A DNA stretch of 23,028 bases from CAVSWN01 sp046728115 (GTDB lineage Bacteria; Acidobacteriota; Vicinamibacteria; Vicinamibacterales; CAVVIG01). The DNA is taken from positions 1-23,028 of the forward strand of contig JBKPDW010000544.1 of assembly GCA_046728115.1 (NCBI GenBank), given 5' to 3'. Below the pieces are notes generated by a model that worked only from the letters and a program-made list of their open reading frames with translations, was not told where the DNA came from and did not search any database. Within the stretch, counting starts at the first letter, position 1. Every line of letters begins with the position of its first letter. This document shows positions 13,414-21,029 of the stretch, piece after piece. The translations under genes and the position numbers were made by a program.

Positions 13414-15859
13414 GAGTCGATTCTATCGCGGCGTCGCTATGGCCGCGGCAGCTCTGCTGATCGCGCTGCCGGCTGTTGCACAACCTGCCGAGCGGCCGCC
13501 GCTTGGCAGTTCAATGACCGTCGACGCGCTCGGATGGCTGCCTGCAGCCAGCAACCTGTTCTCCCTGCTCGACACCGTCGTCCCGGACGTGATCGCCGAT
13601 CGGATCGACACCGGTGGTCTCAGCGCCGGCGAGCCTGCGCGCGTCGGCGCCCACGGCAGCACCTGGACGCAAACGCTGTTCACGCTCGGCGACGTCAACA
13701 TCACCAATCCAATCGGCACCGGCACGCCGCTGCTCGTTCCCGACGTGACCAGCTGGCAGCGCGTAGACGTGGCAACCGGCATGATGGCGATCGATCGCGA
13801 TGCGCCGGGCCTGTCCGTGAGCCTCACGCCGCGCGGGCCGTCAACCGAGTGGCAGCGCGGCTTTCTCGGCGTCGCGTCTCCTCCGGCGCTCAACGCGAAC
13901 GGAGACGTCGGCCGCCGCCCGTCCATTGCGCGGCTGAACACCTGGCTGCACGCCGAACTGTTCGCCGCCGGCCCGTTGGCACGTGAAAAACTCGGACTGT
14001 TCGCGACCGGCTCCGCCACACGATCCACCCACTTCGAACGAAACAGCCCCGCGCAAATCGACGCGAACATCGCGCAAGGCTTCGTTCATGCCGTTGGAAC
14101 CCCCGGACCGGACGACGACCTGAGCTTCATCGGCTGGATGCAGCGCGCGCGCGACCCGGTGGCCAACCACCGGGCGCTCGGCCAGCCGAACGCCGGCGAA
14201 CAGGGTGTCGCGCTGCACGTCCAGTCGTCGTGGGAGCACCGGTTCGACCGCTCCGACACGAGCGTGCGTCTGTTCGGCGGCCTCAGCGAACGGAACCGCA
14301 AGAACAATCTGTTCGTTCCGGATTTCGTCGCCGTCGAGCGCCTTCAGGATGGCCCAATCCAGGACGTGCTCAACGTCGGCCCCGGCGAGGATCGCTCGTG
14401 GTCGGCTGGCGCACGTCTCTACGTGGGCCGGACAGCCGACGCGGCGAGCCGACTTGCCCTCCGGAACGAGTTCGTCGCCGGCCTTGAGGTCGGCGGCGCT
14501 TCGACAACGTGGCAGAGCACGTTCGACGGGACCGTTGGAGAGCTGATCGACGGCATTCCGGCGCGGATCTGGACGTTCACCGATCCGTTCGAGCCGTCGC
14601 AATGGCGATCGCTGAGAGCCGCCGCATTCGTCAGCGATACGGTCGCCATCCATCCACGTGTCACCGTCAATGGCGGCTTGCGATTCGAAGGCGTCAACGG
14701 TGCGCGTCAAAGCGAAGACGGCACGCCGATCTCATGGACAAACGTCCTGCCGCGCGCCGGCGCGCACTGGATGATTACCCATTTCTGGGAGCTCAGCGCT
14801 TTCGGTCAGTACGCCCGGTACGGCCACAGCCTGGCGCTCCGCGATCTCGCCTACGGCGATCCGACAGCGGCCACGGGCACCATCTACCGGTGGGACGCAC
14901 CGGTTGGGACGAGAACGCTGCAGCCGGACGCGATCGGTCCGCTGGTGCAGCGAATCGGGCCGGGCTCAGGCGGCCACCCTCAGTTCAGTGCGATCGCGTC
15001 CGGCCTTCGCCGTCCGGTGATGAGCGAACTGCTGCTTGGTTTCGAGGCAAGGCCCGGCCGCAACATGTTCGCGCGGCTCGTCGCCATCGGACGGCGCGAG
15101 CACCACATGATCGGCGTTCAAGACGTGGGCGTGCCGCCGTCCACCTACACCACGATCGGCATTTTCGACCCCGGCGTCGATCTCATCGGCTCCAGCGACG
15201 ATCAAACGCTAATCTTCTACGACCGCGCGCCCTCCACCTTCGGCGCCGATCGTTATCTGCTCACGAACCCTCCCGAGGATGAGACGTCGTTCGTAGGTGC
15301 GGATGTCAGTTTCCGCGTGCAGACGGCAGATGCGTTTCTGCTGGCGGGCATGACCGCCGGACGGTCCGAAGCGCTGTCCGCCAATCGGGGCTTCGGACCG
15401 CTCGAGAACGACGCGGGTATCCTCGGCGAGGTGTACATCAACCCGAATGCGCACGGGCATGCGCAGGGGCGCGTGTTCAGCGAACGCGGCTACACGATCA
15501 AGGTCGCAGGCGGCCGGCAGCTCTGGCGCGGTTTCGATTTCTCCATGATCGCGCGTTATCAGGACGGCCAGCACTTTGCGCGTCTGGTGATCATGAGGGA
15601 CCTCAATCAAGGCCCCGAGGCCGTGCGCGCGTTCCGCAACGGACGCACGCGCTTCACCTTTTCGATGACCGTGGATGGACGGCTCCAGAAGACGTTCTCC
15701 GCCGGCAGCCGCCGCCTCACGGCGTACCTGGAGGCCTACAACATGTTCAACCAGGCGCTCGAAGTCGAGGAGTTCTCGGTCACAGGAGCCGCATCGCGCC
15801 TGCCCACAGCCGTGCAGCCACCTCGGGTGCTGCAGGTCGGCATCCGGATACCCTTCTAG
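13412..15859 (+). CDS. Outer-membrane TonB-dependent-receptor-like beta-barrel protein
   Basis: This 815-residue protein begins with a signal peptide (MSRFYRGVAMAAAALLIALP, then AVAQ). Next is a plug-like region (about 30-140) with VIADRIDTGG, ARVGAHGSTWTQTLFTLGDV and VDVATGMMAID. The rest alternates in a barrel-like way and ends in VLQVGIRIPF, a terminal aromatic typical of outer-membrane barrels. It resembles the large acidobacterial TonB receptor group. I see no N-terminal carboxypeptidase-regulatory-like domain and no clear TonB box, so energy coupling is uncertain and the ligand unknown. The frame is open back to 13280, but that stretch is antisense to the ankyrin gene and precedes the signal peptide, so 13412 is used; 13439 is a possible later start. 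Its stop interlocks with that of the CBS gene. Confidence 0.82.
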   Translation: MSRFYRGVAMAAAALLIALPAVAQPAERPPLGSSMTVDALGWLPAASNLFSLLDTVVPDVIADRIDTGGLSAGEPARVGAHGSTWTQTLFTLGDVNITNPIGTGTPLLVPDVTSWQRVDVATGMMAIDRDAPGLSVSLTPRGPSTEWQRGFLGVASPPALNANGDVGRRPSIARLNTWLHAELFAAGPLAREKLGLFATGSATRSTHFERNSPAQIDANIAQGFVHAVGTPGPDDDLSFIGWMQRARDPVANHRALGQPNAGEQGVALHVQSSWEHRFDRSDTSVRLFGGLSERNRKNNLFVPDFVAVERLQDGPIQDVLNVGPGEDRSWSAGARLYVGRTADAASRLALRNEFVAGLEVGGASTTWQSTFDGTVGELIDGIPARIWTFTDPFEPSQWRSLRAAAFVSDTVAIHPRVTVNGGLRFEGVNGARQSEDGTPISWTNVLPRAGAHWMITHFWELSAFGQYARYGHSLALRDLAYGDPTAATGTIYRWDAPVGTRTLQPDAIGPLVQRIGPGSGGHPQFSAIASGLRRPVMSELLLGFEARPGRNMFARLVAIGRREHHMIGVQDVGVPPSTYTTIGIFDPGVDLIGSSDDQTLIFYDRAPSTFGADRYLLTNPPEDETSFVGADVSFRVQTADAFLLAGMTAGRSEALSANRGFGPLENDAGILGEVYINPNAHGHAQGRVFSERGYTIKVAGGRQLWRGFDFSMIARYQDGQHFARLVIMRDLNQGPEAVRAFRNGRTRFTFSMTVDGRLQKTFSAGSRRLTAYLEAYNMFNQALEVEEFSVTGAASRLPTAVQPPRVLQVGIRIPF
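13420..13425 (-). promoter_or_regulatory. -10 box of ankyrin gene (TAGAAT), leaderless
   Basis: Read on the minus strand, TAGAAT in CGATAGAATCG lies at exactly -12 to -7 from the A of the ATG at 13413. It sits inside the signal-peptide codons of the divergent outer-membrane gene. The 11-mer is identical to that before glgB. Confidence 0.5.
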
Positions 15860-16293
15860 CTTTGCTTCGGCGCCGACACTTTCTTGACCACCTCGGCCAC
15901 GAGCGCCTTCGGAATCACGTCGCACCGGGCGACGTCGGCCTGCGCAATCACACCGAGAAGTTTCCCCTGCGCATCCGTGACCGGCACGCGACGGACTTCC
16001 GCCCGCTCCATCGCAGCGATGACTGTCGTCACATCGTCGGACTCCGTCACGGCTTGAATGTTCCCGTGCGACATGTGGGTGCCGACCGTACAGTCGTCCC
16101 CGTGCCTGTCGGCGACGTGACGCACGGTCACGTCTCGATCGGTGATCACACCCTCGAGCATCATGCTGGCGGGGTCCTTGACCACAGGCACCATGCCGAT
16201 ATCGCGATCGCGCATGATTTCGGCCGCGCGGCTGAGCGGATCGTGCGGCGTTACGACTTCGGGTCGGGGGGTCATGATCTCGTGCGCCTTCAT
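15856..16293 (-). CDS. Two-CBS-domain protein
   Basis: This 145-residue protein is a tandem CBS pair. CBS1 (about 1-65) has MKAHEIMTPRPEVVTPHDPL, MRDRDIGMVPVVKD and GVITDRDVTVR; CBS2 (about 75-135) has THMSHGNIQAVTESDDVTTV, MERAEVRRVPVTDAQGK and LLGVIAQADVAR. Stand-alone CBS pairs bind adenosine nucleotides or related ligands and often act as energy or stress sensors; no fused effector domain is present. The frame is open to 16380, but AGGAGG (16298-16303) four bases before the ATG at 16293 and the domain start at MKAHEIM fix the start. Its TAG stop overlaps that of the convergent barrel gene in CTAG (15856-15859). The ligand is unknown. Confidence 0.93.
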   Translation of the reverse strand: MKAHEIMTPRPEVVTPHDPLSRAAEIMRDRDIGMVPVVKDPASMMLEGVITDRDVTVRHVADRHGDDCTVGTHMSHGNIQAVTESDDVTTVIAAMERAEVRRVPVTDAQGKLLGVIAQADVARCDVIPKALVAEVVKKVSAPKQS

Positions 16294-16373
16294 GGTTCCT
16301 CCTTGCTGCTGCAACAGCTCAACGAACAAATCTATGCAAGCCGCGATCTCAGGACAGAATCGCATCAAAGACC

Positions 16374-16401
16374 TTGACAACTCTGGCTGGGCGGGGAAGA
16401 T
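16374..16401 (+). promoter_or_regulatory. Possible promoter of the exported protein gene
   Basis: A consensus -35, TTGACA (16374-16379), is followed after 16 bases by the weak -10 GAAGAT (16396-16401). Transcription would then begin at the ATG at 16408. The -35 is perfect and the -10 poor, so this is tentative. Confidence 0.35.
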
Positions 16402-16407
16402 TGTCTT

Positions 16408-17550
16408 ATGCGTAACAGTGTGCGCACGGTTCTTGGTTTCGTGGCCGCAGCCGCTCTGGCCGTCTCAACCGCCTCACCCCTCGGCGCCCAGGCGCGTAAG
16501 CCCGCAACCGCGCCGACTAAGCCGTCGACCCTGCCTCGAACGGCGAATGGCCATCCCGACCTGCAGGGCTTGTACGACGTCGCGACGATGACGCCGCTCG
16601 AGCGACCGAACGGCTTGGGCAATCGGCTCACCCTGACCAAGGAGGAAGCCGCGGCGCTCGAAGAGTACGAAAGGCAGCGCCAGATCAAAAACGACGCACC
16701 GCTCAGCGCCGACCGGGGCGCGCCGCCGGTCGGTGGCGAGTCCACGACACCAAAGTCGTTTCTGGAAGTGCTCGAGCGCTTCGGCGGTGGCGTGGTCGGC
16801 GGCTACAACAATTTCTGGCTCGCGGGCGGCACGCAAATCATCGAAGTCGATGGCCAGAAGCGAAGTTCGATCATCATCGATCCACCCGATGGTAAGGTGC
16901 CGCCGATGAAGCCGGAGGCGCAGAAACGCAACGCCGCATTGCGCGCCGGCGCTGTGGCTCCCGATGCCGGCGAAGCAGCCGCCGCGGCCGGTCCTTCCGG
17001 CGCGTTCGATGGTCCAGAACTGCGTCCGCTGGCCGAGCGATGCCTGCTCGGATTCGGCTCCACGTCCGGTCCGCCGTCGCTTCCGAACTACTTCTACAAC
17101 AACCTCAAACAGATCGTGCAGACGCCGACGTCCGTGATGATTCTCAACGAGATGGTGCACGATGCACGCGTCGTCCGCATGAATGCCCAGCACCTGCCAT
17201 CGAACATTCGCCGGTGGATGGGCGATTCGATCGGCCATTGGGAAGGCGACACGCTCGTCGTCGATACGACGAACTTCACCAGCCAGACCCAGTTCCGCGG
17301 AGCGAGTCAGAACCTGCACGTCGTGGAACGGTTCACGCGTGTTGACGCGAACACGCTGGTGTACCGATTCACCATCGAGGATCCAGACACGTGGGAAGGA
17401 TCGTGGACGGGCGAGTATCCATGGGTAGGCACCAAGGAAAACCTGTATGAGTACGCCTGCCACGAGGGCAATTACGCCCTGGGCAACATGCTGCGCGGAG
17501 AGCGATTGAAGGAAAAGGAAGAGGCTGACAAGAAAAGTGAGAAGAAGTGA
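16408..17550 (+). CDS. Exported protein of unknown function, acidobacterial GHPDLQG/YPWVGTKENLYEYACHEGNY type
   Basis: This 380-residue protein starts with a signal peptide (MRNSVRTVLGFVAAAALAVS…PLGAQA). A conserved-looking ANGHPDLQGLYDVATMTPLE follows, then a low-complexity Ala/Gly segment (about 180-200). A C-terminal domain has IRRWMGDSIGHWEGDTLVVD, TTNFTSQTQFRG and YPWVGTKENLYEYACHEG, then NYALGNMLRG. I remember many paralogues in Acidobacteriota genomes, mostly annotated hypothetical; no catalytic role is established to my knowledge. There is one Cys in LAERCLLGF and one in YACHEG, perhaps a disulfide. The last ~15 residues (KEKEEADKKSEKK) are Lys/Glu-rich and enter a hairpin shared with the next gene. 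It overlaps that gene by 14 bases. Confidence 0.85.
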   Translation: MRNSVRTVLGFVAAAALAVSTASPLGAQARKPATAPTKPSTLPRTANGHPDLQGLYDVATMTPLERPNGLGNRLTLTKEEAAALEEYERQRQIKNDAPLSADRGAPPVGGESTTPKSFLEVLERFGGGVVGGYNNFWLAGGTQIIEVDGQKRSSIIIDPPDGKVPPMKPEAQKRNAALRAGAVAPDAGEAAAAAGPSGAFDGPELRPLAERCLLGFGSTSGPPSLPNYFYNNLKQIVQTPTSVMILNEMVHDARVVRMNAQHLPSNIRRWMGDSIGHWEGDTLVVDTTNFTSQTQFRGASQNLHVVERFTRVDANTLVYRFTIEDPDTWEGSWTGEYPWVGTKENLYEYACHEGNYALGNMLRGERLKEKEEADKKSEKK

Positions 17551-17575
17551 CGCGCGGATTGCGCTCTTCTCACTT
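17535..17575 (+). repeat. 11-bp perfect inverted repeat at the overlap of two genes
   Basis: AAGTGAGAAGA (17535-17545) pairs perfectly with TCTTCTCACTT (17565-17575), loop 19 bases. The left arm contains the GTG start of the downstream membrane protein, so in mRNA the hairpin would hide that start unless ribosomes finishing the upstream gene open it. It could instead be a terminator-like or repeat element. Confidence 0.55.
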
Positions 17576-18817
17576 CTGATCTTCAGCATCGTCCTCTACA
17601 TCAAAGCCGGCATCACGGCGGCCTATCTGGCCGCCGACGATTTTCAGTGGATTGCAGGCGGGCACGCGTTCAGCGTTGCCCGCCTGCTGCAGGTCAGCTC
17701 CCGCAATCATTTCTACCGGCCGGTCATCGAAACCTGGTTTGCGCTGGTGGTCGCTGTATGCGGCAACCAGGCCTCCTGCTACCACGCAGCGAGCCTTGGC
17801 GTCCATCTGCTCAACATCGCCCTGATGTTTGCGCTCGGGAACACGCTTGCCCGCGATCTCCGCATCGCGTGGCTCGGGGCACTCCTGTTCGCGATCCAGC
17901 CGGCGGCCACGCAGGCGGTCGTGTGGATCTCGGCGATCACTGGCGTCCTGGCGACCGCCTTCTGCCTGACTGCGCTGTTGACGATGGTGGCGTCATGGCA
18001 GGCCACGACATATCGCGTGCGCTACGAGGCTGCAGCCGTGATCCTCTTCTGCCTGGCGCTCTTCTCGCACGAAGCCGCGAGCACGCTGCCAATCCTCGCG
18101 TGGATCATCTGGCGCCAATGGGGGCCCGATGACGTGGCACGGCGTCCGGTAGTGCTGTATGGCGCAGCCGCAACTCTTGGCCTGTTCGGCCTCGCGGCGA
18201 TCGTTGCGAACTCGGGGAACTACGTCTTCACGGAATCGCACTACGCCGTGGGCCCGCATGGCGTGCGGCATTTGTTCGAGTACCTGGTCGCACTTTACGT
18301 CGGCCCGGGTTGGTGGCTCCCCTATCTCGTCTGCGGGTTGGCGCTGGCCGGCCTGCTGATCGCGACACCAATGACCCGGCTGGGCGCGCTGTGGCTGCTG
18401 GTGACCTTGCTCCCGTACGTGTGGTTCACGTGGAGCAACGTATCGCGATATCTCTATGTTCCATCCATTGGATTCGGGTGGGCGGTGGCCGGCGCCGTCG
18501 TGGCGGCATGCGATGCGGCGTCCGCGCGCTTTGCACCGCGGCGGATGGTTGGACCGATTGCGTACGTCGTGGCCGTCGTTTTCATCGCCGTCCGCTTCAG
18601 CCGATTCGAGGTTGCATCAATCCGCAGCCGGATCGACTGGTTGGAAGACTGGCGTCGCTATGCGATCGGGCTCGCGGGCGTGCAGCCTCTGGGCGGCCGC
18701 GTAGATGTCCCGGCGCCCCGCGACGATCTCGTCGACCGCATGTACATCGAGCCGATGGTGCGCTGGATCCACCAGGACTATACGCTGACGGTTGTGGTTC
18801 ATCCGCCTCCGCCCTGA
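17537..18817 (+). CDS. Polytopic membrane protein, GT-C-like (putative glycosyltransferase)
   Basis: This 426-residue protein has about ten hydrophobic helices. After the first helix (IALFSLLIFSIVLYIKAG) comes LAADDFQWI with an acidic pair (D34, D35), the place where GT-C glycosyltransferases keep their catalytic Asp motif. FYRPVIETWF and a later NVSRYLYVPSIGF also resemble the O-mannosyl/undecaprenyl-sugar transferase class. The last ~50 residues are soluble. A role in transferring sugar from a lipid carrier outside the membrane is plausible but unproven. It begins with GTG at 17537, 14 bases inside the previous gene, with no good Shine-Dalgarno, so translation is probably coupled. No ATG is available before the first helix. 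Confidence 0.72.
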   Translation: MRRSDARIALFSLLIFSIVLYIKAGITAAYLAADDFQWIAGGHAFSVARLLQVSSRNHFYRPVIETWFALVVAVCGNQASCYHAASLGVHLLNIALMFALGNTLARDLRIAWLGALLFAIQPAATQAVVWISAITGVLATAFCLTALLTMVASWQATTYRVRYEAAAVILFCLALFSHEAASTLPILAWIIWRQWGPDDVARRPVVLYGAAATLGLFGLAAIVANSGNYVFTESHYAVGPHGVRHLFEYLVALYVGPGWWLPYLVCGLALAGLLIATPMTRLGALWLLVTLLPYVWFTWSNVSRYLYVPSIGFGWAVAGAVVAACDAASARFAPRRMVGPIAYVVAVVFIAVRFSRFEVASIRSRIDWLEDWRRYAIGLAGVQPLGGRVDVPAPRDDLVDRMYIEPMVRWIHQDYTLTVVVHPPPP

Positions 18818-18847
18818 TGATTAACGGGATTCGGCGTAAGAAGTGGC

Positions 18848-18886
18848 AAGTCTCGAGGCTCACTTGATTCGTCCAACAGCCTCGAG
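18848..18886. terminator. Possible bidirectional terminator/hairpin at convergent junction
   Basis: CTCGAGGCT (18852-18860) and AGCCTCGAG (18878-18886) form a perfect 9-bp stem, with an alternative nested CAAGT/ACTTG pair (18848-18852 and 18862-18866). It lies after the membrane protein stop (+) and overlaps the last codons of the sigma factor (-). No T-run follows, so termination is inferred from position. Confidence 0.4.
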
Positions 18887-20131
18887 CTTCTGCGCCAGAA
18901 ACCTTCGCTCCGGTTCCGTGCACAGACACTCCAGCGCCGATCGGAACGCATCGGCGGCCTCCGACAGGCGGCCAAGATCCTGAAGGAACTGCCCGCGCAC
19001 CGCGAGCAGCAGATGGTAATGGCGAAGCTTCGGATCGCCTTCGATCGGAGCGAGCGCGGCCAATCCATCAGCCGGCCCGCGTACTTTCGACAGCGCCACC
19101 GCCCGGTTGAGCGCGATGACCGGTGACGCGTTGATGGCGTGCAGCTGATCGTAGAGCTGCAGGATGAGAGGCCAGTCAACAGATTGTGGATCCTGCGCGC
19201 GTGCGTGAGTGGCGGCGATAGCCGCCTGCACGTGGTATTCCGACACGGTGTCCCCCGCGATCGAAAGGTCGAAGTGGTGGAAGCCGAGCTGAATGAGTCG
19301 AGCATCCCAGCGACTTCGATCCTGATCCTCGAGCAGCACCAGATCGCCAGCGGCGTCCACGCGTGCGGGCAGCCGCGCGCCGTGGAGCGCCATCAGCGCC
19401 ACGAGCGCATGCACCGTCGGCGTCGCGATGGACGACGCCGCCACGAGGCGGGCAAGGCGAAGCGCCTCCAGGCAGAGATCCTCGCGGATCAGGTCGCTTC
19501 CGGCGCGCGCCGCGTAGCCCTCGTTGAACATCAAATACAGCACGTCGAGGACGGAATCGAGTCGAAGCGCAAGATCGGCGCCCGTGGGCATCTCCAGCGT
19601 GATACGGCGATCGCGGATCTGGCGCTTGGCCCGGACGAGCCGCTGCGCAATTGCAGCTTCGTCGGCAAGAAATGCCCGGGCAATTTCTCCGACGCTGAAC
19701 CCACCGATCGTCTTCAGGCTGAGCGCTACTCTGGCGTCCCGCGAGATCTCCGGGTGACAGCACATGACGATCATCCGCAGCTCGTCGTCTCGAAGCTGCT
19801 CTTCGATTTCGAGATCGTCTTCGGAGGCGGCTGCCGCCGATCGCGTGAGCTCGTTGAGGATCGACGGGGTCTTGTCGCCGAACGTGTTGTCGCGGCGAAC
19901 GGCATCGATCGCCAGGTTGTGCGCGACACGAAACAACCAGCCGGCGGCGTTGTCGGGCAGGCCCTGATAGGGCCAGATCTGGAGCGCGCGCAGCATGGCC
20001 TCCTGCACCGTCTCCTCGGCCAGCGCGACGTATGCGGGCCCGAGCAGGCGCGTGAGTCGTGCGACCATGCGCCCGGCCTGATGCCGGAACAGATGCTCGA
20101 GCAGGCCGCCGGTGGCGTCCCGGTCGCTCAC
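18860..20131 (-). CDS. ECF sigma factor with long C-terminal extension (ECF42-like)
   Basis: This 423-residue protein has an N-terminal sigma region 2 (about 15-90: LTRLLGPAYVALAEETVQEA, GLPDNAAGWLFRVAHNLAID). Region 4 follows (about 115-180: RDARVALSLKTIGGFSVGEI, AIAQRLVRAKRQIRD). The ~240-residue extension has VLDVLYLMFNEGY and a TPR-like end (YDQLHAINASPVIALNRAVA, then LGRLSEAADAFRSAL). This is the architecture of the ECF42 group, which is known to sit beside DGPF/YCII-domain proteins and to need its extension for activity. The GTG start (20131) overlaps the TGA of the upstream YCII gene (GTGA, 20128-20131), showing a coupled operon. No anti-sigma factor is visible, as expected for the group. 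The regulon is unknown. Confidence 0.93.
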   Translation of the reverse strand: MSDRDATGGLLEHLFRHQAGRMVARLTRLLGPAYVALAEETVQEAMLRALQIWPYQGLPDNAAGWLFRVAHNLAIDAVRRDNTFGDKTPSILNELTRSAAAASEDDLEIEEQLRDDELRMIVMCCHPEISRDARVALSLKTIGGFSVGEIARAFLADEAAIAQRLVRAKRQIRDRRITLEMPTGADLALRLDSVLDVLYLMFNEGYAARAGSDLIREDLCLEALRLARLVAASSIATPTVHALVALMALHGARLPARVDAAGDLVLLEDQDRSRWDARLIQLGFHHFDLSIAGDTVSEYHVQAAIAATHARAQDPQSVDWPLILQLYDQLHAINASPVIALNRAVALSKVRGPADGLAALAPIEGDPKLRHYHLLLAVRGQFLQDLGRLSEAADAFRSALECLCTEPERRFLAQKLEAVGRIK

Positions 20132-20466
20132 ATGCCGAACAGTTTTCGGACTTCGATGGTGCCGCCGTACTCCAGGTGCGGATGGTCGAGCGCGCGTGTG
20201 ACCGCTTCGTCGTAGTTCGCGGCGTCGATCATGTAATAGCCGCCCAGCACTTCCTTGGTTTCACTGTAGGGGCCGTCGGTCGTGCGCGGCTTTCCGTTGT
20301 GCGCACGGATGACCTTGCCGGCATCCTCGCCCAGGCGCTTGCTGTCGACGGTGAACGGTTTCTTGCTCCAGGCGGTGTATTTCTCAATCGCCTTTTGCAT
20401 CTCCTCGGGGCCGAATTTCTGCCAGTTCGCGGGGTTATCGTAGAGCAGAAGCATGAATTGGGGCAT
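20128..20466 (-). CDS. YCII/DGPF-domain protein, partner of the ECF sigma factor
   Basis: This 112-residue protein begins MPQFMLLLYDNPANWQKFGP. It contains RTTDGPYSETKEVLGGYYMI, where DGPY is its version of the DGPF motif, and ends HPHLEYGGTIEVRKLFGM. It is a single ferredoxin-like YCII domain, a family often linked to ECF sigma factors of groups 41/42. Its exact activity is not settled; related YciI proteins are small dehydrochlorinase- or dehalogenase-like enzymes. The ATG at 20466 has AAGGAG at 20472-20477, 5 bases upstream, and matches the family start; the frame is open further to 20502. It overlaps the downstream sigma gene by 4 bases. Confidence 0.93.
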   Translation of the reverse strand: MPQFMLLLYDNPANWQKFGPEEMQKAIEKYTAWSKKPFTVDSKRLGEDAGKVIRAHNGKPRTTDGPYSETKEVLGGYYMIDAANYDEAVTRALDHPHLEYGGTIEVRKLFGM

Positions 20467-20522
20467 ATCGTCTCCTTTCAGCGTAGAGACGAACGGCCCC
20501 AATCGAAATCGACACCGTGTCT

Positions 20523-21023
20523 CTATCGCTGCCGATTCAGCACGCTCGCGTTGTGCGCGGCAACGATCGCCATCACGCCGTTACCCGCCGCCATGACCGC
20601 GATGGCACCGACCTTGTTGGTCTTCCATAGTCTTTCAGCCGCGACCATCGGCGCAACGGTCGCCATCGCCTTGACCGTCCAGAAGAGCGCCGGGTTCCCG
20701 ACCAGGCCTTTCATCATCGGGTTTGCCTCATGGCCGCCGCCAGCGAGCGCCTGCGTCGTCGAGTACGCGTCGTAGCCCTGCAATGCGGCGTAGCTGGCAT
20801 AAAGAGCGGACAGGAGCGCCGGCCGGCTGATCCGTGATTCCGGCAGGGGAATCGGAGTCCGTTGCACCGGCACGGTATCGCCCCCGCCCGCTCCCTCGGT
20901 GGTGACATCGGTTGCAGCGGACGGATTCGTCGCGATGGCGCGTGACGCCTCGTCAGCGGCGTAAGCGGGCAGCGTTGACAGGCATGTGGTGATGATGACG
21001 GCGGCGGCGATTCGGTTCGGCAC
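20523..21023 (-). CDS. Exported small protein with hydrophobic C-terminal helices, unknown function
   Basis: This protein of 166 residues has a signal-like N-terminus (PNRIAAAVIITTCLSTLPAY, then AADEA), then a low-complexity linker (about 25-60). The hydrophobic part runs ALLSALYASYAALQGYDAYS and on through NPMMKGLVGNPALFWTVKAM and AIAVMAAGNGVMAIVAAHNA. The Y-D-A-x-x-T…ANP-M pattern resembles small membrane DUF5658-like proteins, but I am not sure. Two in-frame GTGs are possible (21029 and 21023). AGGAGG at 21031-21036 is 7 bases from the second and only 1 from the first, so 21023 is used. It lies about 55 bases upstream of the YCII gene, so they may share a transcript. No T-rich terminator lies between. 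Confidence 0.7.
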   Translation of the reverse strand: MPNRIAAAVIITTCLSTLPAYAADEASRAIATNPSAATDVTTEGAGGGDTVPVQRTPIPLPESRISRPALLSALYASYAALQGYDAYSTTQALAGGGHEANPMMKGLVGNPALFWTVKAMATVAPMVAAERLWKTNKVGAIAVMAAGNGVMAIVAAHNASVLNRQR

Positions 21024-21029
21024 GAGCAC

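Noticed and set aside
16294..16380. Longer CBS-protein start at 16380
   Set aside because: The AGGAGG site four bases before the ATG at 16293 and the domain boundary both favour the shorter form.
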